From positions 55,130,079 to 55,194,078 of the forward strand of contig OY829327.1 of NCBI GenBank assembly GCA_963691655.1: a stretch of 64,000 nt of DNA, written 5' to 3'. Numbering within the stretch: position 1 is the stretch's first letter; every line of letters begins with the position of its first letter. Source of the stretch: Toxonevra muliebris (Eukaryota > Arthropoda > Insecta > Diptera > Pallopteridae). This document shows positions 23,514 through 35,540 of this stretch, one piece after another. A program made the translations under genes and the position numbers. The notes under the pieces are model-generated. The model had not been told where the DNA came from. It worked only from the letters and a program-made list of their open reading frames with translations, and ran no database searches.

Positions 23514-23660
23514 CAGGTAGACCTCGCTTCTTATAGTACGGCCTCGCTCTAACCCGTTTCACTTTTTGCGAAATATTTTTGTTTAACATGGTAAAAACCT
23601 CGTTTTAACACGGTATCGGGTAAAACAAGTTTTTTTTACTCGTTATGTTGTTTGGTTTAT
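23514..23660 (+). repeat. Possible solo terminus of a pogo/Tigger-like element
   Basis: After TA comes CAGGTAGACCTCGCTTCTTA, then two further short blocks with AACCCGTTT and CTCGTTTTAACACGGTA. The CAG start, TA flank and repeated CTCG...TAACxCG blocks resemble Tigger-type termini. No opposite end was found in the following few kb. Confidence 0.35.
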
Positions 23661-26600
23661 ACACATGCATATATATATTGTATGTATGTGTACATTAGGG
23701 TGTCCCTTATATGAGGCAATTTTTTTTTTAAGAATATGGCAACGCATACCCTCCAACTTTTTTCAAGCCGCTATAGCTTACCCAGTTCAAAAATATTATT
23801 CTCCTAAGACCATGGTAACCTGTGCCAAGTAGATCGAAAAGTCAAAATGAAAAATCGGTATGAAGGATATTTCATGTTTTTTGATTGGCTGATTGATTGG
23901 CATGATTGATTTTCAAGTGACAAAACAGATTTTTATTCTTGATCGATACAAAATCATCTAGCGTATGATCTAAAACAGGACCGTAATTATTATAAGCAAT
24001 ATGTAAAAAATCAAAATTTAATGCTTATTACTTGAATTTTATTTATTTGATCATGAATAAAAATTATTTTTAGATTTTTTAATTTTTTGCTCAGAAGTTA
24101 TAATAATTCTTTTATTTTTATCTGTTTGCTCAGAAATAATAATTATTTTCTGATTTTTTTTATGTTCGGGAAGAAAAAATCATTGTTTGATGTTTATATT
24201 TTTGATTGAAACGAAAAGATCAAATCGTTGCACAGCTTTGGACATCGTGTGTTCAGTTAGACCGAAATTCATGTGATTACTTGTGTTGTTGTTTTTTGCA
24301 CAAAGTACCGCTTGTCTGTATACATAAGGGTGATTCTCTAAGTTTAGTATATGCCCTTGCACGGTAGCACGATAGCACAAACAAGCACGATAGCACTAAA
24401 AAGAAAACAATTAAATGAGCTGGACACATAAATGGCACAACCTGGAAGAAATAGAAAAAAATCATATTAAAATTGGATTTGTTGATTTTTGGTATGTACA
24501 AACTTTTAAAAAAATAATATATTGTGCTGTAGCCTTTGTTTCACAGCTCCACACTTGCGGGCCATACTCTCCACATCGAAGGCATATGGTTCCATATAGT
24601 TTTTCTAAATGTTCAAGTACTGAAATTTGTCCATTGATTTTAATAAGCGGACCTAAGCAATGCCAAGAAAATGCCATTTTAAAGTTATTACTTTTTCAAT
24701 TGTAACCGAAAAAGTCAAGTGAGTATGTGCAAAATACATAACGTTAGTCAATACTTTTCAAATAACATACAACAAAATAAAATAACGGCTTGATAAAGGG
24801 TTAAAATTTGTTGTATATCTCTTAAACCATAATAATATTAATTATTTTTTCTAATGTAGATCTAACTCCAATTTAATTCAAAATCCCCTTTTTTCAAACT
24901 TAATTCACTAAATAATTCATTGATTAGAACCACATATTTATCACATAAGTAGAATTCATTCTTGAACATGTTTATTATTATTAATGCAAAATCTTCTTTC
25001 CAATATTATAATATTGTTCATCGAACATCTGCTATGATTATGCAATATTATTTTAATAATCGAATTATAATTCGAAAAAGTTTTTATTTTTTTATTACCA
25101 ACTTATTTTAAGCAATTTATTTGAAAAAGGCTTTTGTGTTTTGACAAATCTACTTTAGAAAATTAATCAGATTTTTTATTATAATTATTAACAGTTAAAA
25201 TCAAATTAAATACAGATTTTTATAATAAACAATAAACAAACAAGATTATTATTAATAATTATTCAAAATTGATTCTTTTTCTTGGGCAAAGTCAATTCCT
25301 GTTCGATCACTTGTGTATACAATAAATAATGAGCGGACTCGTCATATTAAGAGTGATAACTCAATCATAACGATACAATTGGAGATATCATAACTTCATG
25401 CTAATGGCCTACGACAGTGGTGGATGGTAGATGCTATACGATTTAAGACTTATATCAAATATTCAAATTATCATTTGATCGATCGATCGATGTGGTTCTT
25501 AATCTCCCAGAGACAAATCGAAATAATGAATGAATGGGAGTTGATATAAAAATTCGTTCGGCAGTTCACCTTGAGAAACGTTTGATGATTCCTCAATTCA
25601 TTCAAATAACTATTTATTAATGTGTGAGTATCTATAATACTTGACTCTATGAAACATCTGTTGCTCTAGCTAGCTTACGTGGTCCTTGGATGAGCTTCTT
25701 GTGGAAACGTGTCTTTTGTCATGATTTCTTGAACACATTAAAAACACTACATAAATTTTAACCACTTTTAGGCTTAATTAAGAAAGATTTGTTTATATAT
25801 TTTTAGAATTTTCCCACATCTTATTTAAATCAATCGAGGTTACTGTATGCTAGCTGCTTTTGTCTATACCTACATATTCATTGTTCTATTTCATTGTAGT
25901 AGCCGAATTCACAGCGGAAGCTTCCTATCAACTCAACTAAAACTACATACAAATTTTAGCTAATAAAAATATAAATAAAGTTGAATGATATAGATATAGA
26001 ACAACAAATTATCGTTAAATTCAAAATTAATGTTAATTTTTTTTTTAAATTTTTTTTAATTAGTTGGTGGATTAAATTAACAAGCGTAACGCTTTTGTAG
26101 CATTAATATTTTTAGCACTCGTAAATTTTCAATGAATTTTTAAAATTTTATTTTATTGTATGTTTTTTGATTCGTTTTAAATTTTAAATATTTTTGTTCT
26201 ATTTCCATTTAAATTGTTTAAAAATACTGCTTAGAATGAAAAATGAAAAATGTTATATTACACGCTGTCAGCTCAGCTGAGTAAATTTTTTTATTTTATT
26301 CTAATTGGAAATAAGCTAAGCTCATTTAATTTTGCAAAAATGTTCTCAATTTATGGTAAACATTTAAATTATGGTGTCGAGCATAATTGTTTAATTTTCA
26401 TTTTATTTTTGAGACGTCTCAAATGATTTTTTTTTTGTCGGACATTATTAGGATATTTATTGCGTAATGGTTTTCTTTTATGTATGTAAGTATGTAAATG
26501 TTGTCAAAAGTTATTAATTGAATGATAAATTATTTTGTTGAAACATAATTTTTCTATTATCTTAATTATGTTAAACGAATAGTATTTTAATATCTAGACA

Positions 26601-26890
26601 AGCTTCACTGCCTGTTAGTTGGTCTTGTAATTTATGCAAAAGAAACTACATGAATTGTTTAGAAATTTCTGATTTATTTGAATTTGCAATAGTGTTCCGT
26701 GCAAGTCATTTACAATTGTTTCTTAACCTACCTTAACTTTCAGATTAATTTTTACTTTAAAATTATGTTAAAGTTAAGCTAAGATTATGTTAATATTACT
26801 CCCTCTGTAAATTAGTTATTCTTTTCGACCCTTGACGTTAGAATTTTCCGTAGGATATAACTTAGCAAGCTGGCAAATATTTTATTTTAC
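23661..26890. other. AT-rich non-coding DNA
   Basis: No gene is recognised. A small AGCACGATAGCAC tandem lies at 24364-24396 and a GATC run at about 25480-25490. Nothing else is called. Confidence 0.35.
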
Positions 26891-26892
26891 AC

Positions 26893-27850
26893 CTTTATTA
26901 TTATTATTATATTTGGCGATGTGCACCGCGTCCTAAAACACTATTGTGCCCCCTTAGAAGATTATATTATTATTATAGTATAGTGTTCCTATGAGCCCAG
27001 TAATCCTTAAAATGTTATAATAAGTATTTCTATATGTCCTCTAACCATTATGAATTTTAGTATGAAGCCTATTTCTAAGTTTTTCAACATGCCGACTGGT
27101 ATTTGGCTATATCCCAAACCCATTTTCCGGCTTTGCATAAACGTAGGACATTGTCCTAGAATGTGTTTTGGAGTTTCGGTATCCTCCTCACAAAAGGTTT
27201 GTCAGATGATGGTTCCGCCTGCAGTGTCCTGTCGGAATACCTGTATATAATTCTCAGATTCTTTTTTGATAAATTCTCACGTTCTTTAAATCTTTTTAGT
27301 TTATATGTTCCTAAAAGTGTTTTTGATTGTTCCATTCTTGGTAGATTATCCCAGTATGATGCTCGCAGGTGCTCTTCTTCTTTCTTAACGTCATTGTTAA
27401 AGACCTTTTTCCTATCCCACAAAAGGGTTCGGGTCCTACAAATGGGGTTTCTGTCTCCTTATCTGCCTTCTCATTACCTTCTATTCCTACATGAACCCAA
27501 AGTATAGTCCTTGTTCTGCAAGCCATGCGTATTAAGTTTCTTAAGACACTCTCTAACCAGTTTAGAGTTTACCTGATAGGAGTCGAGTGCCTTGATAGCC
27601 GCTTGGCTGTCAATTAGAATCGTAATGTTATGATTCCGATAGTTCCGCTTGAGGTAAGTATACACACCTGTCTATGGCGTATATTTCCGCCTATAAGATT
27701 CTGGTGCATTTACCCATGGGCGCGAAGTAGTTTGTCCTTGGCCCATATACCCCGCTCCTGCTCCTTCATCGGTAAGAGGCCTGTCTGTATATCAGGTTAT
27801 CATTTGTTGGTTTTCATTGTAGGTTTCAAGCAAAACCTTCCCAATCCTTA
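26893..27850 (-). pseudogene. Degraded I-type LINE: RNase H region, C-terminus and TAA tail
   Basis: On the minus strand, frames near 27665-27474 encode an RNase H piece (ITILIDSQAAIKALDSYQ, the TDSQAA block with Asp kept). This is followed by a WVHVGIEGNEKADKE block matching the last RNase H motif (GH-GI-GNE-AD) at about 27500-27450. Farther down, a CCHC-like end (KHILGQCPTF) and a C-terminal helix (27190-27050) are readable in another frame. Several frameshifts and stops break it, and the expected YTDGS motif near 27800 is not intact. The 3' end has ATAATAATAATAA at about 26897-26912. TAA-repeat tails are typical of I-clade elements. EN and RT are missing (5' truncated). Confidence 0.72.
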
Positions 27851-30185
27851 GCTCCTAAACTTCGGTATTAGGTAATTTCTCGGTATTAAAATTTCAGGAA
27901 AACTTCTTCCGTTTTAGGCAATGTCCTGACCCGAGACATTCTATAAATGCCCTCTTCGCCTGCATCTGGATATAATTTTACATATTTCTAAACTTAAATT
28001 ATTTTTGGTTTGGGTCAGTTCATATTTTTACCAGTTTTTTTTTTACAGTCGCGCAAGGTGGCTCAACAAAAAAAAAAAAATAACGCTCAGAAAAAATATT
28101 TCAAAAACTACAAAATATATTTCTTCGAATTTCAACTTGTTTTAGAATTATAATTTTCACCAAAAATTATAAACGAACTCCGTGGTTTATTTGCTGAGAC
28201 CAAGTGAGCACGAAAAGCACTGAGATCGAGGCAGTGGTCAAAAAATTAATATTAGACATTTTTTTACCGATTAAAGCACTTGCAAAAAGCTCCATTGATT
28301 TTCACCCATCGATTTAGTAACGGTGAAAATGGGTTAACTAAAGCAGCTGCAAAATAGAACCAGATCTGGAAGCATACACTATACTAATATCAATGAGCAC
28401 TTGGCTCTCTCAGCTTTCGTTAATCGGGCACACATGCCTTGGCGTAATGAGGAAAAGTAAATTTTTCTTGTGTGAAAACAAAACATGATTTTTGTCGCAC
28501 TGTGTTGTACGATATAGAATAAGCAATACCGTAAAATATTTATAAAAGTCAATGAATCAAACAGAGATCACTACTTTCGAATACTTAATTATTTCAATGT
28601 CAAATTAGTGTGAAATATTCGTATTTAAGCATATATATTTTTTTTTTTTGGAAACTGACAATATCATACATTAATTACTATACGAAAACACAAAAAATAA
28701 ATAAAAAAAAATTTTTCTGTTTATATATAAACACTTTTTTTTTTGTTTTTTTTAAGTATTGTTTACAAACTTTACTACAACAATTAACAACACGTGCACG
28801 TGTTTTTTGGCCAAACTGAAATCAACTCAAGTGCAACCTTCAGATATCATTAACCGGCAGATGAATGGAATTCAAAAGCTCACAAATTGAATACACAAGT
28901 TCTTCCGACTGGAATTACACATTTTTTTCTTCCCTACTCGCAGTTCTTTAAATGCCAAATTTCTAAAGTGAACGGGGATTTGTATTTTTATGGGAAAAAC
29001 AGCTGAAAAAAGATTTCATTTTGTTTTTGTCATTTTGTTTTAGAATTGACACTTAAACGGCTGTCAAATTAGAAGAACAATGCAAAAAATCAACTGGAAG
29101 CTGTTATAAACTAATGACCAATGATTCATGATCTGAATGATGAATGTGATCTCTTTATTTCGCTCTCTCATTCTCGCAGCAAACAAATTGGCACTTGTTA
29201 TGATTACAACTATTTAACCTTGCGTGTGCGTGGTGCAATATGTCACTCAAATTTACGTGGTACAGGGTTAAACTACCAAATATGACCAACAACAATTGAC
29301 AAATCTATTTTTGTAATAGAAGAAAATTGTGTTGAGTTAAAAATTAACAGCAAAAAGTAAACAAGAAACTTGACATTGAAAATAATAATAATTTTACCAT
29401 ATCACTCTAGTCAACGCCCAACGTCATTTGAATTATAATGACAATATCTGTCGTTGTATTTTTGTGAAAATGACAATGAATTGACATTTAATTGACAGCC
29501 AATTGCAAGAAGATAGCAAACGCTAAATACATACCAAAAAAAAAACCAGGCAGTATATTTAATTAAATAAGCAGCACGGTTTTGTAATGAAATGACTTTA
29601 AAACAGGGAATGATTAATGAGATTAGTAAAATTAAAATATAAGATAATTTTAACTCATTCTCGTAAACGTGCAAATTGCCAGAATCACAAATAGTTGTAA
29701 TTAATGTGGGCGAATGTGAATGCGAATTTAGCGAAATGTGTGAAATCTTCTACAAACATACGTTCATCTACATTTTTGGTATTAAATTTAAAACTATTTA
29801 AATATTTTAGCATAAAATTTATGTACACTTATTTAGGTGATTCACAAATTTTACGTAAATGAAGATTGAAGTGATGCGTAATGCGAAAGGCTATTGTGCC
29901 ATCAAAGAAAAAGCAAAAAGATTGAAGTGACCTAATGCACAGTAGGTGGACACTTTTAAATGTTTCCGTTTGATTAATTGCATAGCTGACGCAATTAAAT
30001 AACCGTTTAATTGCGCTAAGAGCTAAGAAAAAGCTAAACAAAAGAAGGAGTTGCATTGATCCAAGGCGCTATTTTGGATTCCAATTTATTTCAGTAAACC
30101 TCCTTCATAATATCTTTAAATTTTATGATTTAGTAAAAACTATTTATATATATAACATGTCAAAGGACAAAGTGAAACACTGTAG
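27851..30185. other. Non-coding DNA with a double E-box palindrome
   Basis: No exon is recognised. A 16-bp perfect palindrome with two CACGTG E-boxes lies at 28789-28804, just downstream of a GTTTAC word. The rest is AT-rich. Confidence 0.4.
28789..28804. promoter_or_regulatory. Perfect palindrome with two CACGTG E-boxes
   Basis: AACACGTGCACGTGTT is a perfect 16-bp palindrome holding two overlapping-phase CACGTG sites, the core bound by several bHLH factors. A regulatory function is inference only. No nearby promoter is known. Confidence 0.3.
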
Positions 30186-31736
30186 TAGGGTAAAGTGGGG
30201 TACCTTTGACACCGGGGCACATTTGACTTTGCTATTTTCAGTATGACCACGCCCAAAAAGCCAAAAAGTTGAAATGCAGAAAAAGCTTAATTTGATTTAA
30301 AGAAACGTTATGAACTTTGAAGATTATAATTTAACTCTTTTTTGATTAAAACGTATTTTTATAAATTTGCTAACGCTGATGTAATTTTCGACAACTAGTA
30401 TGTAAGCGTTTTGTGAACTAATCGTAACTGTTAAACAAGAATAACAAAATTTGTTAGCACTGCTCTTTAATGTTAACAAAATAAAAGTGAGTTTTGTGAA
30501 AGTAAAACAAGATAAATTGAAAAAGAAGAAACATAAATGCGTTGAAATCATTATAACGCTACTATTCTGATGTACCCACATGTACAACAACGCTTATGCA
30601 TAAATATAAGTTGTAATAAAAATGAATCCGACGGCGACATCATGCTCATACCATCCCTAATCTGTTTGATCCATACATAACCGCAGTTTGATTTAAAATA
30701 TTAGGAAAAAGCTTAGGATCAAATGAATGATTCAACTGGATTCAAAAATATTTATATATGTAATGTAGGCATCATTCTTGTCTACGTCGAGCCGGTAGCA
30801 CATATTAGTTTGATTTATGTTTTCAGAGGGACAGGAGAACAATTTATACAGAAAGACAACGAAAATTGTAAGTTTATAGAGAAATATTTTAGGAAAAATC
30901 TAAAAATGATGTATATTATTATTTTTAACCAGAGGTTTCGAATAAATGGATGACAATAGCGAGAATATAAAAATTAATGTAAATCTAAAATGAATCCATT
31001 TTTAAATTATTTTTATGAAAATATTTCTTTTTAATTACATTGTACTATATTTTATTATCATTTTTTCAATATGTAAATGTAAAATGTAAAAATAAATAAT
31101 TTTCTTTATTTCTTAAACATAATAATAAATATAGTAAATGTAAAAATAAATTAAATATAAAATTAACAACACAATTATTTATTTCTTTGTTGATATTTCG
31201 TAAAAAAGAGAAAGTACCATGCTAACACAAGAGAGCGACGCACACCCGCATAATGTTTTTGTTCGTATGCAAATCATACTAATTTTGCATTGCCTTTACA
31301 CATTGAGTGACGGAGAGTCGAAGTATACAACGTCATACATGTTGTTAAATATGAGTATGATGCGAACCTTAAACTTAAGGGTGGATATGAGATTCGACAG
31401 CATTTTAATAAATATGGATGGATATGGATAGTAGAATTTTGGGATCATGAGTTGACTATATTCAGTTTGACAGTACTCATTGCAAATCTCTGATATAGAC
31501 GTATGTCAAATGTGCTCCTTGTAAAATCAAATGTGCCCCGCGCCTGGGGCACTTTTGACAAAATGGGTTTTTTGGAAAAAGTACAAAAAAAAATATTGAT
31601 GAAGTTTTTATAAATATATAGTTTTTTCTAGGTTTGATCTAGAAAAATCAATGTCTTAATAACAGTTACATCTTTTAAAATCTATCAATAATTTTCGGAG
31701 TTAAATTAAATGTCAAAGGTACCCCACTTTACCCTA
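30186..31736. mobile_element. 1.55-kb non-autonomous element with GGGG-type terminal repeats
   Basis: Both ends read TAGGGTAAAGTGGGGTACCT then TTGACA (the right end on the minus strand), at 30186-30211 and 31711-31736. The left end continues CCGGGGCACATTTGAC. A matching inner block (AAATGTGCCCCG, CTGGGGCACTTTTGACA) is at about 31528-31562. TA is the likely target. Only short unrelated frames are present, so it is probably a decayed or non-autonomous element. Its termini align in order with those at 8865 and 18975. Confidence 0.72.
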
Positions 31737-32219
31737 CTGCCACAAAATAATTAAAAAAAAAACTCACCAAGATGTAAAAAATTTAATATCCCGTGCACTT
31801 TTTAAATCACATATCATTAACCAAAAACTGTTTGTTAGTGTTGTTATGATGGCGGCTTGTACTCGATACCAGTAATCATTAATACAGGGTGGTGCAAAAG
31901 TTTCTTTACACCTGTTCTTGATATTCATCTAGCTTTGAAGCAGCGAGCGAAATTTTCTAAAAGATAAAAATAGGTACTTAAATTTTAAAAGCAGTGATGG
32001 TTTTTATAATAAAAAATTTTGGGGAATTTTTTAAAATGAGCGCACGTTATTGTTTGTGAGTTGTTAACACGAGCACTCCTTTTCACTCAAATTGAGTTTA
32101 AAATCGAACAATTTTAAAAATTTTCCTTGTGCTTTCGCAATGCATTTTTTTATTTCCTAAAGTGGTTTAAGCCATAAAAAGCAACGGCGTGTAAAAAAAA
32201 AACTTTGAGCAATACTGGA

Positions 32220-32841
32220 ATGTCAAATCCTAAAATCAGCAGACAACTTCAGGTTTCCAAACCTACTGTAATTAAATGCGCTAATAGAGTTGATGGAGAC
32301 GTAGCTGTTTAACCAAGTAGTGGTCGATGAACAGTATTGACATAGGAGATGAAGTGGAGAATTTGTAATATGGGTAAAAGGACACTTGGTATAGGACCAA
32401 TGACCATAACCAAAAGACTGAATGCGCCGCAAAATCATACTAGCGCGAAAGGAAAAAAGTGAGGCGATTCACCGTTTTACGATACATCAAAAGCTGCCTC
32501 TGGGTTAGCACGCCTGTGTAAGACCCTTTAAGCCGCTTTTAACCGAAGAAAATGTAGCTGACCGCAAGCAATACTGCAAAAGAGAGCATTTCTGTTGCAA
32601 AATGATTCTTTAAAGAGGTCTGGACTAATTGGCCCAGGAAACAAAACCAAACGAAAACGTTTGGGCCAGGATTCAGCAATCAGTATCCCCAGAAATCCCC
32701 AGTCCAGAAAGACAACAGTTAATTGTCAGAATTAAGCAGGAGTGGAACTCAATTACGGACGAAAACATCCTCGTTTTGTATAATAGCTTCGAGTGCAGAG
32801 TAATTGCTTTTTACGAAAATCGGGCGCTCCATACAAAAGAT
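32220..32841 (+). pseudogene. Tc1-like transposase remnants
   Basis: An N-terminal piece (32220-32310) begins MSNPKISRQLQVSKPTVIK, a helix-turn-helix of the paired-like DNA-binding domain that reads Tc1 ends, and stops early. A C-terminal piece (32629-32841) reads NENVWARIQQSV... EWNSITDENILVLYNSFECR... LHTKD, matching the usual Tc1 ending (ENLW, then W..I....L..SM..R....I......TKY). The central DDE catalytic region is not readable because of stops and deletion. The protein cannot be active. In Tc1 elements this enzyme cuts and pastes the element at TA sites. Confidence 0.75.
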
Positions 32842-32909
32842 TAAAATATTATATTTATAAGATAAAATATTATGAAATATATTACAATCACTTTTTTAAA
32901 AAAATTAAG

Positions 32910-33153
32910 TTAGGTTGGAGTGGGTGTCGACCTGAACGGTCCATTGTGATATCACATAGTTGGACCTACAGTTTAACGTCGATTCGGAACGGCGATATGG
33001 CAATTTTTTATCGGCTTGGTGATTTTGCCATTACCAACCAAGGTGTGTACTTATACATTTATGAAAATTAACCACCAGACGAAGACGGGAAGAGAACGCG
33101 AACCTTCCGGATGAAAGTCTAGTGCATTACCCACAAGACAATCGAGGCTGTCC
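32910..33153 (-). mobile_element. tRNA-derived SINE copy inside the Tc1-like element
   Basis: This is the reverse complement of the SINE at 17012-17321, with the tRNA-like head at the high-coordinate end (GATGAAAGTCTAGTGC reverse of the head) and the tail at 32910 (TTAGGTTGGAGTGG). Two internal deletions (in the tail and in the middle body) make it 244 bp. Flanks read TAAAAAAATT on the left and TAAAAAAAATT on the right, a likely target duplication with one A of slippage. Confidence 0.8.
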
Positions 33154-33241
33154 TAAAAAAAATTCGTTAAAAAAAAATTATAATGCGTTTAAATTTTATA
33201 GCCACTTATATGGTGTAAAGAAACTTTTGGACCACACTGTA

Positions 33242-34020
33242 GTATCAGCGAAAAGTTTGGATGTCTTTTTTGACATTACTAGTGTTTTAATTACAAAAAT
33301 GTGGACGTCGCATGAGCCCTGGACTGCCAAAACTTCCGTAGATTTTCAGATATACACTAAGTAAAAAGGGCAAAGTGAATTGATATTGTGTGATGTCATT
33401 TTTAATAGTAATTGTACGAATAAAAATATCACATTGATATGTTTCATATTAAATTTTTATTGAAACTATTTAATTATTGTGTAGCTTGTTAACATTTTCA
33501 GTGCTAAAATTACATTATTATCACATCAATTATTCATTTTTCATGTTGAATTCATTAATGCTAAAATTACATTTTATAAATTCAATTTTAAAATTTTTTA
33601 ATTTTGCTTGAATATTGTAAATAAAAAGTGTTATTTTTACAGTGGTTTCATGTAGTTCTTTATTTGAGTTGAGTGTAGCCGCTATCAAGGCCTTAATATC
33701 CTCCGAACCTGTAAAGACAGTGTCCAAAAACATTTGGTTTTGGATTTTTTAAACTTAATTTTCTCGAAAACCTGACGTGATAAGAAACTATCTATCAGAT
33801 TCATAAAATCGTATTACGGCCCTCGAATCATTTTGTGTAAAATATGAAGCCAAACTACTAATCCAGGCGAGGTCAACTGAAGTTTTTTCGTTTCTGAGCC
33901 CAGAGGTTGACATTCAAATCATTACACTTACTTTCTCTACAAAATGATACTGGTCACACTTTTTTCCTTATTAAATAGATTTCCAATATTTTGATTAACT
34001 TATAGTATACGGATTTCCAT
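33242..34020. other. AT-rich non-coding DNA
   Basis: No gene is recognised. The word AAAACCTGACGTGAT near 33770 has look-alikes near 45138 and 61347, so it may be part of a dispersed repeat. Confidence 0.35.
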
Positions 34021-34752
34021 TTTAAAAATGTCCCAAACCGAATCAAGTTTCGTATGAACCCTTTTGAAGTACTTGGCTTGGCAAAATTTTCAGACCATTA
34101 TCTGCAATTTTTAATTGTAATGGCTGATTTTGCAAATTTCGTTTTTTGCGTTTTTTAGTAAAATATTTAAAACTATTTTAGGTTCGTACTAGCGTTGATA
34201 TATTTATTATAACTCGGGCAACGAAAAAAAAAACGTTTTCAATTTTCAGAAAGGAAATTTTTTGGAAACAAAAATTTCAAAAAAAAAATCTGCGAAAATA
34301 GCGGATATTTTTTCATATGGAGTGCCAATTTCGGTTTTTAATTTTTTTTACACCCTTCCAGATCTTACAAAAATCTGCTAAAATTAGAGTATGCATATTC
34401 GGAAGTGTCTTATTTACATAAGAAAAATCAGAGTAGTAAACCTACTTTTAGGATGAAAAAATCGCATGTAAAAATGTTTGCAATTTTTTTCATCGCGAAT
34501 GTTAATTAAATTGAAATCGCGAAAAAACTTCAAACGTGTCTCCTAAATCAAAGAACCACTGTGAATTTTTTCAGATTTTTCCTATGATTAGTTGGACTAA
34601 AAAACGCGGAAAACGAAATTTACAAATCCGCCATTACTCATTAAAAATCGCAGATAATAGTCGGAATATGGTTTTTAGCCAAATCATGCTTAAATCAAGT
34701 ACTTTAAAACAGTCCATGTAAATCTTGAATCGGTTTGGGGCATTTTTAATAT
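34021..34752. mobile_element. Foldback-type element with about 145-bp inverted arms
   Basis: The left arm (34021-34165) and right arm (34591-34752) are reverse complements over nearly their whole length. Shared words in order are AAATG-CCCAAACCGA, AAAGTACTTG, TTATCTGC, ATTTTTAAT, TAATGGC, AAATTTCGTTTT and GCGTTTTTTAGT. One arm has an extra block of about 16 bp. The central loop is about 425 bp without coding capacity. Long inverted arms without a gene fit a foldback element or long-TIR MITE. The superfamily is unknown. Confidence 0.7.
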
Positions 34753-35266
34753 AGCAACACCTTTAAATAAAAATAAGAAATATTTTTAAAAATAACCGAT
34801 AGGTATATTTTTATTTCAATTTAATTAATTATTTCAATAGGTAGTTATGTTCAAAAGAGCGGGCTATTAATAAGTTTTCGAAATAATTTTGCAAATAGTG
34901 TTGTTAAAATTTTTTAAATTAATTAAACATTTTCGCCAAAAATCTTCGTCCACGACTTTCTGTCAAAAAATAGCTGAGGCGTAAGATTGGCCACTGACGA
35001 GATGTCTGGTCGGATGTGGGCTAACCCGATTAATCGGTCATAACTACTCAGCTATTTACCACACCTTCTCTTTCCGCCTTTATCGATTGCATCTTATTAC
35101 ACATAAAATGTTAAAAAATGCTTCCCTTCATAAGTAGTGTCATAAAGTTGTAATATTGGAGTACTTCGTTAGATGACATAATTTTTGGTTTCCGTCAAGA
35201 ATTACTTGTTTTTATTAAATATTTATAATTATAATCCTATCACTATGAATGTTTTAGGGAGATCAA

Positions 35267-35540
35267 GAAGAGCTTGATAGCCGAGTGGGCATCACATTCC
35301 GCTTTCATCTGCAAGATTATGGATTAGTTTCCTCTCTCGGGCTGGTATTTTGTTCTCAAACCTTTTTAAGTTTCTACTGGCATGCTGTAAATGAGAATTA
35401 TAAGATAGTTGCACAAGTGAACTTCTTGGCAAGCAATGGCAAAATCACCAAGTGTTAACAAATTGCTGTTTATAAGCTTACCTACATCGACGTTTAGAAT
35501 GGGCATAAAAACAGTACATCCCTGAGCTGTCCGTAATCTC
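35267..35540 (+). mobile_element. Old, diverged SINE copy
   Basis: The head AGCTTGATAGCCGAGTGGGC and the CTTTCATCTG block match the SINE head. The body GAGAATTATAAGATAGTTG, AGCAATGGCAAAATCACCAAG and AACAAATTG matches the SINE body. The tail is poorly kept (a possible ATGGGC near 35500). No target duplication is evident. This is the most diverged copy in the window. Confidence 0.65.

Larger units (their letters stand above)
31885..33239 (+). mobile_element. Tc1-like transposon, decayed, with an inserted SINE
   Basis: The element is flanked by TA (31883-31884 and 33240-33241). Its inverted repeats are CAGGGTGGTGCAAAAGTTTC at the left and CAGTGTGGTCCAAAAGTTTC on the minus strand at the right, with 26 of 28 alike and both followed by TTTACACC. 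It holds transposase remnants on the plus strand and a SINE at 32910-33153. Without the SINE it is about 1.1 kb, shorter than intact Tc1 elements (about 1.3-1.7 kb), so parts of the gene are deleted. Confidence 0.85.
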
